The position numbers and the translations under genes were made by a program. Below are positions 20,381 to 32,204 of a DNA stretch of 64,000 nucleotides, piece after piece (position 1 is the stretch's first letter; every line of letters begins with the position of its first letter). The stretch spans positions 50,271,028 through 50,335,027 of the forward strand of contig OZ024936.1 of the NCBI GenBank assembly GCA_964017235.1. The letters run 5' to 3'. Origin of the DNA: Sabellastarte sp. h YS-2021 (taxonomy: Eukaryota > Annelida > Polychaeta > Sabellida > Sabellidae). The notes beneath the pieces were generated by a model. The model searched no databases. It was given only the letters and a program-made list of their open reading frames with translations, and was not told the origin of the DNA.

Positions 20381-22310
20381 TATGGATTAAGCATGAGTAC
20401 GCTGCCGCTGCTACAGTGTGTAGAGATTTTCTCGTTGCCCCTCTAGAGGCCAGGGTATTATAGGTAGACTTCTCAAATTTGCAGGATATAGTCATAACCA
20501 TTAAATCTTGCCTGGGAATATTTTTGGTCTCATTTTGAAAAACAAGATGGCTGCCACGGGCGTTTTTTTACTTTCAGCAAGGACTTTTGTTGGCCCTCTA
20601 GAGCAAAGGGTATTATAGGTAGAGATCTCAAATTTGCAGGATATGTTCCTCATTACAAAACCTTGACAGGGAATATTTTTGGCCTCATTTTAAAAAAACA
20701 TGATGGCCGCCATAGGCGTTTCTTTTCAGTCATGAAAAGTGCTTATATCTGACTTATTATTGGTCCTAGAGGTTTGCAATGTGAAACCAACCTATAGGAA
20801 ATCATGGGCTGCAAATCTTCTGATGTGGTCGGATTTGACCTTGAGCCTCTCCTTGAAGGTCAAACGAGGTTAGCCAAACTTAAAAGTGCTTATAACTCGC
20901 TTATTATTGGTCCTAGAGGTTTTCCATGTGAAATCAACCTATAGGAAATCGTATGTTGCGAATCCTTTGATGTGGTTGGATTTGACTTTGGGCCCCTCCT
21001 TCAAGGTCAAAGGAGGATAGCCAACTTAAAAGTGGTTATAACTTGCTTATTATTGGTCCTAGAGGTTTGCAATGTGGAACCAACCTATAGGAAATCATGG
21101 GCTGCAATTCTTTTGATGTGATCGGATTTGACCTTGGGCACCTCCTTCAAGGTCAAATGACGATAGCCAAACTTAAAAGTGCTTATAACTCGCTTATTAT
21201 TGGTTCTAATTTTTCGATGTGAAACCAACCTATAGGTAATCATGCTTTTGGTGTGGTCAGGTTTGACCTTGGATCCCTCCTTTAAGGTCGAATGTGGTAC
21301 TTGATACCTATGATGGACTATATCTCCCCTAATATTGGCTGTAGAGGTTTTGGATGTGAAGACAACTTATAGGAAATCATGTTCCCTGAATCTTTTGGTG
21401 GGGTCAGATTTGACTTTAGATCTCTCCTTCAAGGTCAAATGTGGGCCTTGATACTTATAATGGCCTTTATCTCCCTTATTATTGATCGTAGAGGTTTTGG
21501 CGGTAAAGACGACTTATGGGAAATCATCTGCCCCAAATCTTATGGTGGGGTCACATTTGATCTTGGGCCCCTCCTTCAAGGTCGAATGTGGTCCTTGATA
21601 CCCATAATGGCCTATGTCTCCCTTACTATTACTCATGGAGGTTTCGGATGTGAAGACAACTTATAGGAAATCATGTGCCCCAAATCTTTTGTTGATATCA
21701 GATTTGACCTTCGACCCCTCCGTTAAGGTCGAATGTGGTCCTTGATACTTGTAATGACCTATATCTCGCTTATTATTGGTCGCACCTTATAATTTGGCAT
21801 AGTGATTTGGGATGTCAAGACAACTTACAGGAAACCATGTGCCCCAATTCTCTTGGTGGGGTCAGATTTGAGCTTTGACCCCTCCTTGGAAGTCGCATTT
21901 AGTCCCTGATATCTATAGTGGCCTGTGTCTCACTTATAATAGATTGTAGCTTTTGGTTGTGAAGACAACTTATAGGAAATTGTGTGCTTCGAATCTTTTG
22001 GTGGGGTCATTATCATGGTGAACCCCTCATTCGAGCTTGAATGTGGTCCTTCATACTTATAAGGGCCTATGTTTCCCTTATTTGTGGTCTTAGACATTTG
22101 AGATGTGAAGACAACTTATAAGAAATTATGTGCCCCAAATCTTTCATAGTGGGTCAAATTTGCCCTTGGGGCCCTCCTACAGGGTTGAATATGGTCTTTC
22201 ACACTTATAATGGCTGGGATCTCCTTATTATTGTAACCACAGCTTTAACATGTCAAGACATCTTACACAAAATCCTGTACCCTGAATCTTATACTGCTGG
22301 TGTAAAATAG

Positions 22311-22664
22311 AAGGAATCTACTGTAAGTACAAAATATATAAGAGGTCCATCATGTCCCATCCAGCAAACATAATACTCTGTATGTCATGCTTCAACCATG
22401 TCGCGTCCAGGGATACACTGCGTTGAGACGCAATGTCTATTTTAACTTGTCGGGGCTCATTTGTGGTTGGACACATTTTGTGTTTTAGTAGTATCCACTT
22501 GTTGCAATAAGTTGGGATTCGTATTTGGGTAGGACACATTCAACAGGGAATAACTTCCTGCAGACGTAACCTTTTAAAAAATGAATGAAAAACCTCTCAT
22601 TAGCTCTCACAAGTTAAACTAAACTTTGCAGGCCAGAGGGATGAATTGGGGAAGGGATCGCTTT
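22311..22664. other. Intergenic, nothing recognised
   Basis: No supported feature; the 73-codon - strand frame at 22318-22539 has no recognisable features. Confidence 0.4.
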
Positions 22665-22676
22665 ACAGGGCGGCTT

Positions 22677-22917
22677 ATGGGGGCCATGGTGGCGCCGTGG
22701 TAACACACTTGCCTCCCACCTCTGCGGTCAGCGGTTCAAACCCCGGACCTTATTTGCGACAGTTGGTAATTGCTTACCAATGGTTGGCAGTTTACAGTAC
22801 AGAAACTTGACCAACTGAATGTACTGGTTTCCTCTGCCATTTCAACTACCCGTCGTGACATGACCTGTACAGTGTTGAAAGAGACGTAAAACCCCAGATA
22901 AATAAATACAGGGCAGC
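22677..22917 (+). mobile_element. tRNA-derived SINE (family 1), full length
   Basis: A complete copy: tRNA-like head with CGCCGTGGTAACACACTTGC (box A region) and GCGGTTCAAACCCC (box B), a body with TACAGTACAGAAACTTGACC, and the tail GTAAAACCCCAGATAAATAAAT. It is flanked by ACAGGGCGGCTT (22665-22676) and ACAGGGCAGCTT (22918-22929), a 12-bp target duplication with one mismatch, so the insertion is fairly recent. Confidence 0.9.
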
Positions 22918-22929
22918 TTGTTTTTGAAC

Positions 22930-23589
22930 ATGTTCTATCCACATATAAGGTCTATTTATGGAGTAATAAGGTGAAGTTCGTGAAATTCAAATACATGTTG
23001 ATGCGACTGTACAGAATAGTTTGAACAGGCTTTAACTGAAAAGTACTATGTACAGTTTTATTTGCTCATATTTAATTTTCTTGAGTTCCACAATTTGGCA
23101 GTCACTCAGTGATATTCTATGGGTGTGAAAATGTTGATTGGAAACCAGTCTTGATATGTTCTAAACACTGTGAAAAGTAACATTTTTTTCTGGAACAACT
23201 ATAGATACATAAGTGTGTGCTGTCCACTAAATGAGTTTTTGTATTGCCTGTTTGAAGAACATTAAGTTTACCTTTATTTGTTGGTATGTTCCTTCTTTTC
23301 ACTTCCAGGACCCATGTTCATGAAAACATGCTAAGCATTATATCTCTGGAAGACAGTTGTATATATATTGATTTTGAGCTCATCATGCCACAGCAATTGT
23401 AGCAATTTCCCTTTAGACATGAAGACTTGAGAGAGATATGATCCAGAACTTATAAATTTAGTATGTTGCTCAATAAGACATTTGACTCAATTTAATGTTA
23501 ATCTTTGTAAAGCACTGTGGATTTGTTATTACTGTACGTAAAATAACACAATTATATTAATGTCCATCATTATGTGGGTAATCTATAGG
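22930..23589. other. Intergenic, nothing recognised
   Basis: AT-rich sequence; no gene or repeat supported. Confidence 0.4.
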
Positions 23590-24095
23590 CAAGGCAATAA
23601 GCCTAAACTTGACCTTGACTTTTGATTTCAATTCAAAGGTGACCTTGAGGTCAATCATTTACTTTTTTTTCACATTTTGACCAAAAGTTTTGATCATGTT
23701 TTTGTTAAGATCTATTTACAGATATATATAAACCTTCAAAATTAGACCTTCAATTAATTTAAAGTTACCCAGACAGTGCAAAAGACACCACCAAGACCCT
23801 ATTGCTTTTGTATAACTTGTGTGGATATTTAATGAAAGTCATTCAGATTTGCATTTCAGCTTGAAACAATCATAAGTATTGAAATCCACTGCCTTAACAT
23901 TGAACCCATTGGTCATATGTCCATTGACCCCAGCTGTAAGGTCCAAAATTAACTTACCAAAAATGCCTTTTATCTGGCTTATTATTGGTCATTTATTATT
24001 GGGGATTGATAATTAAAAATAATAACTTTTTATGGAATCAGACATGACCTTTGACCCCTGCTTCAAGGTCAGACAGGATCTTCTGTCAATCATTA
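23590..24095. repeat. Diverged B-type repeat segment
   Basis: Contains 'GACCTTGACTTTTGATT', 'AGGTGACCTTGAGGTCA', 'CTGGCTTATTATTGGTC' and 'GACCCCTGCTTCAAGGTCAG', all characteristic of the B-type repeats. Too diverged to delimit units. Confidence 0.55.
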
Positions 24096-24435
24096 ATAGA
24101 TACCTGAAATTTATTCCAGAATTTCTTTGTACTTTTTGAAATCTTTCTTTAAAATTTCAAATTTTTCTTGAAGGTTCTCATAATAAAAGTATTCTGAAAG
24201 TGACATTGTTAGTGATTACGGACACTGATGAAAAATACAAAATAACTGTATCGATTTAATTTTATGTGTGGCAAATGGGTGGGTGTAGCCCTTGCTTATA
24301 ATAAGCTTAAACTCAAATTACACTGGATTCTGTTATTATCAAAACTTATATAATTTGAATATTCAGTTTTATGCACTCCTTCCTGTTCTGTCAGAACTAG
24401 TTTCCTGCTGTTTTGATTTGAATTATTTTATGAAT
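24096..24435. other. Intergenic, nothing recognised
   Basis: No supported feature. Confidence 0.4.
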
Positions 24436-24786
24436 CTGGGACCGGTTTCATGAAGTCTCCTTTGGAAAGGACCTCCTTTAGTGAAGGAAGGTCATTTTTA
24501 TTCCTTTGGGAAGGCCACCTTAAAATTCAGTTTCACAAAGCCCCTTTAACTCTCCTTACCAAAGGCCTTCCTGGAAAGGAGGGAGCAAATGTTAATTAAA
24601 GTTAATCAACATTCCTTGATGGACACTTCCTTAAATTTAAGGTAGGTCCTTAGCTTCCTTGAAATTTAAGGGAGTTTTCAAGGTCTCCTTTAAGGAAGGA
24701 AGCTTTTAAAGGACGGAGAAATTCAAGGAAATCCTTGAATTTAAGGGGACCTTTATCTTAAGGGGGCTTCGTGAAACTGGCCCCAG
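24436..24786. mobile_element. Palindromic MITE with CTGGGACC/GGCCCCAG ends
   Basis: The ends CTGGGACCGGTTTCATGAAG and the complement of CTTCGTGAAACTGGCCCCAG enclose 351 bp dense in self-complementary 'AAGGA/TCCTT' and 'AAATTTAAGG' motifs. Its ends resemble those at 12124, 54302 and 60484. Confidence 0.75.
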
Positions 24787-25683
24787 CTATCATTTTAAAA
24801 CAACATTTTCCACTATGAATACCTTAGTTGAAGTTCTGCTGGATTTAGGAAATAACATTTGAATGCTTGCTTCAGAAAGCAAGCAACATTATAAAATTTT
24901 ACAGAAATCTTGAGCTGTATGCAATATTAATAATTCCTGTATTCAAACCACATTTAGTAAGTTATGTCAACATCAGGGATCTATGTAGAAGTGTTGTGCT
25001 ATCCTTGTTAATTTAGTACAAATGACCATATGTGTAAATATATATTGTAGAATTAGTTGCAGTCGTTAAAGTACAAAGATTCCATTTATTTATTTGATTT
25101 TGGTTGTAAATATTATGCATTTCCAATTCTTTTCATGGTTTACATAATATCTTGGTTGTAGATTAGGAAAAATGGAATACAGAAATTTGTTAATTTGGTG
25201 TCTGGGGTTATTGCTTAAAATTGAAAACACAATACTGCAATTATTTAGTACAGACTTTTACATTCTTCATTCAATATTTAAGAGTATGTACACATCAAAC
25301 TCTACATAACCACTAGAATCTCCAGTATCCACAAAAACTTGTCTATCATTATAGTAAGGTTCAGCTTGTCATGGGGTCAATTAATCATTGGGGAGTGTAC
25401 TAACGTGCAGTGGTTGTTCATTGATAATTTCAAATGAAAAGTTACTGTGTTTAATAGTTACAGTAATAATTGTGGATAAAAATGTAAATGGTTGATTCAA
25501 ATTGTTATTCTTTCTGACTACATTTTATGGTGTTTTTGTTAATATTTTTAAGTATTAACATAACTTGATGTACAGTGTATCTCTCATCACTTTGATAAAA
25601 TATATGTTACAACCAGTTTTTGTTAAAACTTTTGTTTTACTTGCAATCCAGTGATAAAGTTTCAGTGTAGTTAACAAGTTTGA
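24787..25683. other. Intergenic, nothing recognised
   Basis: AT-rich; no gene, RNA or repeat recognised. Confidence 0.4.
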
Positions 25684-26205
25684 CAGGGCTTCAGTGGCAC
25701 TGTGGTTAACACTTTTGATCAGGCTTCAGAAGCACTACAGTTAAGTTTGGCAAGGCTTCAGAAGCACTACAGTTAGGTTTGGCAAGGCTTCAGAGTCACT
25801 ACAGTTAAGTTTGGCAAGGCTTCAGAGGCACTACAGTTAAGTTTGGCAAGGCTTCAGAGGCACTACAGTTAAGTTTGGCAAGGCTTCAGAGGCACTGCAG
25901 ATAAGTTTGGCAAGGCTTCAGAGGCACTGCAGATAAGTTTGGCAAGGCTTCAGAAGCACTGCAGATAAGTTTGACGGGGCTTCAGTGGCACTGTGGTTAA
26001 CACTTTTGATCAGGCTTCAGAGGCACTACAGTTAAGTTTGGCAAGGCTTCAGAGGCACTGCAGATAACAAGTTTGGCACGGCTTCAGTAGTGATGCAGTT
26101 AACAAGTTTGGCAAAGCAGTAGTTAGCTTTGGCAAGGCTTCAGAGGCACTGCGGATAACATGTTTGGCAAGGCTTCAGCAGTGATGCAAGTGACAAGTTT
26201 GGGTA
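25684..26205 (+). repeat. 32-bp minisatellite
   Basis: About 15 units of GGCAAGGCTTCAGAGGCACT plus ACAGTTAAGTTT, with exact 32-bp spacing over 25751-25950, and variant units (GTGGTTAACACTTTTGATCA) at both ends of the array. Confidence 0.9.
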
Positions 26206-26511
26206 AGTATGTAACCTCTGTAGTAGCTGGTTTGAAGAAAACAGATGCCAATGTGTGTAAAAGTACTGATGACCTCTCCTGTTTTGACCTTGGCAATTGA
26301 AAGACATATAAAACCTGATTTTGACCTTGCATCCAATCATCTACAGGGTTTATGTTATTGATTTCAGTAATTCCTTGGCGAGTGTAATCCTATTGAGATA
26401 CCTGGCTTTGAAAATCATAGTGATTGGAATCTGTTGAAGGTTTGTGAAAAATTGGGTTTCAAATTGAACTGTACTTTGACAAAATACCTGGGTATGCTTA
26501 TTTATTCCAGG
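26206..26511. other. Intergenic, nothing recognised
   Basis: Short - strand frames here overlap the minisatellite edge and show no protein features. Confidence 0.4.
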
Positions 26512-26727
26512 CCAACAAACTATTAACACACTCGCCTCCCACCTCTGAGGTTGGTGGTTCAAAGCCCGAATCCCATGTGGGAAAGATAGTAGTTTCTTAC
26601 CGATGCTCAGCAGTTTACAGTACAGAACTTTGACCGCTTGTATGTACTGGTTGCCTCTGCCCATAAAACCACCCATCATAACATATACAGTGTTGAAAGT
26701 GACGTTAAAACCCAAATAAACTAATCC
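26512..26727 (+). mobile_element. SINE (family 1), nearly full length
   Basis: Head ATTAACACACTCGCCTCCC and box B GTGGTTCAAAGCCCG, body CAGTTTACAGTACAGAACTT, and tail GTTAAAACCCAAATAAACTA. The first bases of the tRNA-like head are missing or altered. Confidence 0.85.
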
Positions 26728-27167
26728 TGACTGTTTAATGGGAAATAAAAACCTGACTGTGCTATGTGGATCTTCTACAGTAATGTTGTAAAAATAGAAT
26801 TTTTAATTCCAATTTAATTTTGAAATACTCAAAATGAGCCTGAAATCATTATCTCTGTTGTGTTAATGGCAACCAAACTGTAACCACTTTAGGGTTTGTT
26901 CATTTCCAACAGCCATGGTAGAGTGGCAAGCAAATAACAGTATCCACAGCTACTTGAGAGTTATTCATTTGTAGCTTCAAAAAATGTTGTTCCAAGGCCT
27001 TTTTTTTCTGAAATAAAAACTTTTGTAATTTGTATGTCTAGGTATGTATATAGGAGAGGTCAAAGTAAAGGTTTTATATGTCATTTAAACAGTTACGGAC
27101 GTATAAACGAGAAAAACAGTTAATATGATCTAAAAACAGGTAATGTTATTGGTTTATCTTTTCTGAA
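26728..27167. other. Intergenic, nothing recognised
   Basis: No supported feature. Confidence 0.4.
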
Positions 27168-27175
27168 GATAAACT

Positions 27176-27451
27176 AGGGCTGCCACGAGTAGCAGATTTT
27201 GTACTCGAGTACTCTCTCAACATTACTCTACTCTAAAACGAGTACTCTTTTTAGCGATAAATACAACAAAATGTGCCATTTTCCCCCTGAAAATTAACAG
27301 AAATTTACCCAGTTTATGTCACTTTTATCAAGAATGGTTTATAAAAGGCCACTCTCTGAGTGTAAAAGAGTACTCTTTTGTTCATTTTGTACTCCAAATT
27401 ATTTAGTAATCTAATCTTTAACGAGTACTCGAGTACTTTTTAACAGCCCTA
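27176..27451. mobile_element. hAT-type MITE
   Basis: A 276-bp element with TAGGGCTG / CAGCCCTA ends, internal CGAGTACTC inverted motifs, and 8-bp flanks AGATAAAC (27168-27175) and AAATAAAC (27452-27459) differing at one base. An 8-bp target duplication and CAGGGCTG-like ends are hAT traits. Confidence 0.8.
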
Positions 27452-27815
27452 AAATAAACGAATAATTATTTATATTCATAGAGATTTCAAAGGCAATCTG
27501 TTATATAAAGTATGCTTTTATTCACTCCCCTTACTGAATATTTCAAGTTGCAAAATCCTACACTATTTGTGATCTATAACTCTGTAACTGATCTAGAAAC
27601 ATTTGCAAACTGCTTATTTATAACTTTTTCTAAGACTGATTGTGATGGAAAAAATGAGTGATAACAATAAGGAAAAGTTAAGTTTTTTTCTCATCCCATT
27701 TTACTTGCAGGTGCTAGGAATGTGTCGACTATTTTTCTGACACAATTTTGTTGGTATACATGAAATGTTGCAACAAGTATACACAGTAAACATCCATCAA
27801 AACCAAGTCATGCTA

Positions 27816-27821
27816 TTTATT
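27816..27821 (-). terminator. Candidate poly(A) signal of IF1
   Basis: AATAAA on the - strand, 161 nt past the IF1 stop codon (27982-27984). Confidence 0.45.
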
Positions 27822-27981
27822 TCAAATCTGACATGTCAACTTTCAAAGCACTATTGTACACAAATGAGACACCACCACTTGTAAAAGTATCTTATTCCCA
27901 CTAATAAACACACGCTGAGTGTTGCATCAATCTTCACAGTATATAACAAAGGTTCCAACATCACTCGAGTCCCATAGCTCT

Positions 27982-28050
27982 TCACTTCTTGTCATCTGCG
28001 TGTAAACTTTTCAGTTTCTCTAGTTTGTCTTTATGTCTTTGAAGATCCTC
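27982..28050 (-). CDS. ATPIF1: ATPase inhibitory factor 1, last exon
   Basis: A 69-nt exon in phase 0: acceptor TTACTTTTACAG, 22 codons and TGA. It encodes EDLQRHKDKLEKLKSLHADD and KK, the C-terminal end of the coiled coil that dimerises IF1. The H/K/E-rich heptad pattern and the short charged tail match the family (mammalian IF1 ends in a similar KHDD-like tail). It is separated from the previous exon by a 3.7-kb intron filled by element B'. Confidence 0.85.
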   Translation of the reverse strand, partial: EDLQRHKDKLEKLKSLHADDKK

Positions 28051-28599
28051 CTGTAAAAGTAATAAAGAATTTAATACTTAAATGTTATAAATATAGAGGA
28101 TTTATCTGGTATGAAGCAACGCATGATGCCAGCCTGTCATAGGGTTCACCTCCCATACTTGTGTCGGTACTCTTCAGTAAAGAAAGATGAGTTCAAACTA
28201 TGTTGTAGTTGGGAATGACTCTATAATTCAATATCCTAAAACAAAGAGCACTCACGTAGACAAATTATTATCCTTTTTTTTTGTCACTCTACTACATAAA
28301 TAGTACTCATTTAGGTGTGGAAATAAATGTAACCACAATTTGCATATTCAGATAAAAACGGTCAGGTCTAAGCAGCCAAGAACCCCTGAAAGGTACAACT
28401 ATATGGACAACAACATTGGGATTTGGGAGAATCTTTGGAACAATTTCAGTTGTAAGAAGTATGCAGAATCCATGAGATGTCAGATTTAAGAACGTTAATT
28501 TAGTTGAAGAATAGGGAAAACTTACATATTTTATTCATTCATGATGCGAGTTCCAAGCCCAAGGACAAATATATAATAGAAAAATGGCTGTTTTAGTAT
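28051..28599 (-). other. IF1 intron sequence
   Basis: Nothing recognised besides the acceptor at 28051-28053 and an AT-rich background. Confidence 0.4.
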
Positions 28600-31500
28600 G
28601 AAGACACCACTCTACCTTGAAGCAGGGGTCAAAGGTCAAATCTGATACAGGTTCACAGGCCATGATTTCTTACAAGTTGATTCATATTTTGAACCCCTAA
28701 AACCAACTAGACAAAAGGTTTTTGTACAGAAAAACAAAGCGTCCCTACAGCTTTTAAGTTTCATATAAAATGCTAAAGGTCCAATGTGAAGAGGTAAATG
28801 TTATTGGTGAAGAGAAATTCTCCTGAAAGGACCATGTTAGGGTCAAAAGAGTGACCTTAAAATGAAAAAAAGCAATCAGTGCCTGTGAACAGGTTCTGTA
28901 TCAGCTGACTGTGTGTTTTCAGCTGCAAAGTAGAAGAAGCATTTTTAGGTTTGGCTATGCTCGTTTCACCTTGAAGGAGAGGCCCAAGGTCAAATCTGAC
29001 CACACCAGAAGATTCACAGCCTATGATTTCATAAATGTTGGTTTACCATCCCAAACCTCTAGGACCAATAATAAGCGAGTTATAAGCACTTTTAAGTTTG
29101 GCTATGATCGTTTGACCTTGAAGGAGAGGCCCAAGGTCAAATCTGACCACACCAGAAGATTCCCACCCCATGATTTTCTACATGTTGGTTTACTATCCCA
29201 AACCTCTAGGACCAATAAGTGAGTTATAAGCACTTTTATGTTTGGCTTTCCTCGTTTGACCTTGAAGAAGAGGCCCAAGGTCAAATCCGACCACACCAGA
29301 AGATTCCGAGCCCATGATTTCCTACAGGTTTGTTTCCCATCCCAAACATCTAGGACCAATAATAAGCAAGTTATAAGCACTTCTATGTTTGGCTATCCTC
29401 GTTTGACCTTGAAGAAGAGGCCCAAGGTCAAATCTGACCACACCAGAAGATTCACAGCCCATGATTTCCTATGTGTTGGTATACCATCCCAAACCTCTAG
29501 GACCAATAATAAGCGAGTTCAAGGCTTAATCTTAGCAAATTTTTTATGACCCGATAATCAATCGCCCGTCAATCGGTCAATTATGGTCCGATTGATCCCA
29601 ATATCGACTGGCTCCTAGATTCTTCTGTCAGGAATGTGCATACCAAATTTGGTTGACCCACACCCAGTACTTTCTAATTAAATCTGGTGAAAATGAAGTA
29701 AATGTTTTTTTTTAAATTTTTGATAATGTGACCTTGATAAAGGTCAAATTTATGCCTGTCAAAAATTTTTTCCACACAGAAGATAACTGCCAAATATCAT
29801 TTGGATAGTCCTAATAACAAGGGAGATATTCAAGGGAGACGATAATGTGGCGGCGGCTGACTAAAAACCGGGGGTGAAACCAATAAGCGTCCCCTTTTCA
29901 AGGGACGCTTAATTATAAGGGCGATATAAGGCCTTTTTAGCATGAGGACCCAACTTGACCTTGAAACAAGGGTCAAAGATCAAATCTGACACTTGCAAAA
30001 GATTCTGGGCACATGATTTCCTATAAGTTGTCTTCACATCCAAAACCTCCATGAGTAATAGTAAGGGAGATATAGGCCATTATAGGTATCAAGGACCACA
30101 TTCGACCTTGAAGGAGGGGCCGATGGTCAAATGTGATCCCACCATAAGATTCAGGGCAGATGATTTCCCACAAGTCGTCTTTACTGCCAAAACCTCTACG
30201 ACCAATAATAAGGGAGATAAAGGCCATTATAAGTATCAAGGCTCACATTCAACCTTGAAGGAGGGATCTAAGGTAAAATCTGTCCCCACCAAAAGATTCG
30301 AGGCACATGATTTCCTATAAGTTGTCTTCACATCCAAAACCTCTACAACCAATAATAAGGGAGATATAGGCTCCTTTAAGTTTGTAAGCACTTTTAGGTT
30401 TGGCTATCCTTGTTTGACCTTGAAGGAGGAGGCCAAGGTTAATCCGATCACACCAATAGATCCCCAGCCCATGATTTCCTATAGGTTGGTTTACCATCCC
30501 AAACCTCTAGGACCAATAATAAACGACTTATATGCACTTGTAAGTTTGACTATCCTCGTTTGACCTTGAAGGAGGGGTCCAAGGTCAAATCTAACCATAC
30601 AAGAAGATTCCCAGGCCCAGGATTTCCAAATAAGTCTGTTTACCATCCCAAACCCGTACGACCAATAATAAGTGAGTTACAAGCACTTTTAAGTTCGGCT
30701 ATCCTCGTTTGAACTTGAAGGAGGGGTCCAAGGTCAAATCTGACCACATCAGAAGATTCCCAGCCCATGATTTCCTATAAGCTGGTTTACCATCCCAAAC
30801 CTCTAGGACCAATAATAAGGGATACAAGCATTTTCAAGACTGACAAACGCTCGTGGTGGCCATCTTGTTTTTCAAAATGAGGCCAAAAATATTCCCAGGC
30901 AAGATTTTATGGTTATGAATATATTCTGCAAATTTGAGAAGGCTAGCTATAAATTTTTTTTTGTTAGAGCGCTAACGGTGAAATCTCTCTACACACTGCA
31001 GTGGTGGCGTAACGAAGCAAAAGCCAAAGTATCCATCAGATGCTATCCAGTGGATACAATCAACAAGAGCCAGTAATTTATACAGCCAATAATAAAGGGG
31101 GTATATGGCCTCACAGTCTTATAGAGGCATATATATGCAGTAAAAGATACCATTTTGAGTCATTTTAGCAGGCCTAAGATGACCTTGAAAACAATAGCCA
31201 AGGTCAACAAACTGGATGCTGGTACTCCATCATGTGTTCAACCTCCAAAGCCATTTTCAATAGTTTCCAAGCAATATAGTCAGCATTAAGTGTGAAAATA
31301 TCTCCAAAAAGGCCAAAATGACCTTGGTGAGGTACTTTGGCGGTCTGTGGCTGACCTTTAATGAAGCGCTTCAAGGTCAAATTTCTGCATGCTTACAGAG
31401 GACATATATAATATATATATATTATATATACCAGCCATAGGATGATCTAACTTTCTGTATATGAGAAGTGGGCCAAAATGTGAAAAAATTACCAAAATCT

Positions 31501-31715
31501 GACCTTTAAGAGGCCACCAGTGACCTTGAAATTGAAGGTCAAGGTCACAAAACAATAGCGTTTGTGGCATTGCCCACATGTACCCACATACCAAATTTAA
31601 AAGGTGTAACTAAAATATCTGATAAGTTATCGCGTCCGAATGGAAATCTCTACGCCGCCGCCGGCTTGACCATACTGAATCCTAAGTATCCCCAACTTTC
31701 GTCTAGGGATACAAT
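28600..31715 (+). mobile_element. Element B': inverted partner of element B, in an IF1 intron
   Basis: Same composite as B in opposite orientation. It has a ~145-bp array (about 28610-30830), the internal hairpin (31029-31060), the segment with an AT-rich palindrome (31398-31437), a CGCCGCCGCCGG block, then the terminal hairpin GTATCCCC / GGGATAC (31686-31712) followed by AAT. The array carries TGACCTTGAAGGAGG..CCAAGGTCAAA in nearly every unit. An unrelated element E (29531-29913) interrupts it. The left border is uncertain. The terminal AAT lies only 13 bases from the IF1 splice donor. Confidence 0.75.
29531..29913 (+). mobile_element. Element E: short hairpin-ended element inside B'
   Basis: It interrupts a B' unit between 'ATAATAAGCGAGTT' and 'ATAAGGGCGATATAAGG'. 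It ends in a GTGGCGGCGGCTGAC block, then a hairpin with arms AAGCGTCCC and GGGACGCTT (29885-29910) and AAT. These arms are identical to those of elements A and A', although the body is unrelated. The left border is approximate. Confidence 0.6.
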
Positions 31716-31730
31716 GAAAATATTACTTAC

Positions 31731-31811
31731 CAAATGTTCCTTGATCTCTTTCTCATGATAGGCAATTTCATCGTGAAGATGTTCCTTCAAAGATGCTAAC
31801 TGCTCGGCTTG
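31731..31811 (-). CDS. ATPIF1: ATPase inhibitory factor 1, third exon seen
   Basis: An 81-nt exon, phase 0 at both ends: acceptor TTTTTGTAG, donor GTAAGT. It encodes 27 residues (QAEQLASLKEHLHDEIAYHE, then KEIKEHL). This is the histidine-rich N-terminal part of the coiled coil, the region whose histidines make mammalian IF1 pH-sensitive (family knowledge). The LKEHLHDEIAYHEKEI stretch aligns with the LKKHHEEEIVHHKKEI-type core of the family. The donor is followed within the intron by the hairpin end of element B'. Confidence 0.9.
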
Positions 31812-32204
31812 CTACAAAAACCAGCAGAGTGTCTTAGAATGTGATACTAAGATTAAACCACTTTCTTTTTCTTTAAGATGTTTTTATTTATTAATTTTAT
31901 TTATTTATTTAAAAATTGATATGTTCAATAAAAAAATCAATAGTACAATTGGATATTTACATCATACAATTTATAATACTAAACCGGTATTAATGCAGTG
32001 TTTCATGTTACAATTGTGCCCGACAGTCCACTGACCCTCCTTTCCTCATCACCACTAAGACACTGGAGGTGTGGTGGCTAAGGTGGAATAGGTTTAATAA
32101 ACTTATGTTCTATAATATGTGCAAATTCTGTGACATGTAGCCATCAGACTGAGTGTGTGAAACATTTTTTTTTTTTTTTTGCATCAAACTGAGCCTCTAC
32201 CAAT

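Larger units (their letters stand above)
19303..22310 (-). mobile_element. Element B: composite hairpin-ended repeat
   Basis: The left end is AAT (outward) plus a hairpin with arms GTATC../..GATAC and a GACGAAAGTC core (19306-19332), followed by a CGCCGCCGC block. A second hairpin of a related design (GTATCCACC / GGTGGATAC, 20352-20380) lies inside. Right of it is an array of ~145-bp units (about 20740-22300) with 'TTATTATTGGTCCTAGAGG', 'TATAGGAAATCATG' and 'GACCTT..CTCCTTCAAGGTC'. The same composite order is found inverted in B' (28600-31715). The right border is not sharply defined. No protein is encoded; frames such as 21379-21666 stay open only because units near 147 bp are multiples of three. 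Confidence 0.75.

Noticed and set aside
28911..30320. Frames of about 100 codons in B-type repeats
   Set aside because: Units near 147 bp are a multiple of three, so a frame can stay open over several units. The peptide just repeats the DNA unit and exists on both strands.
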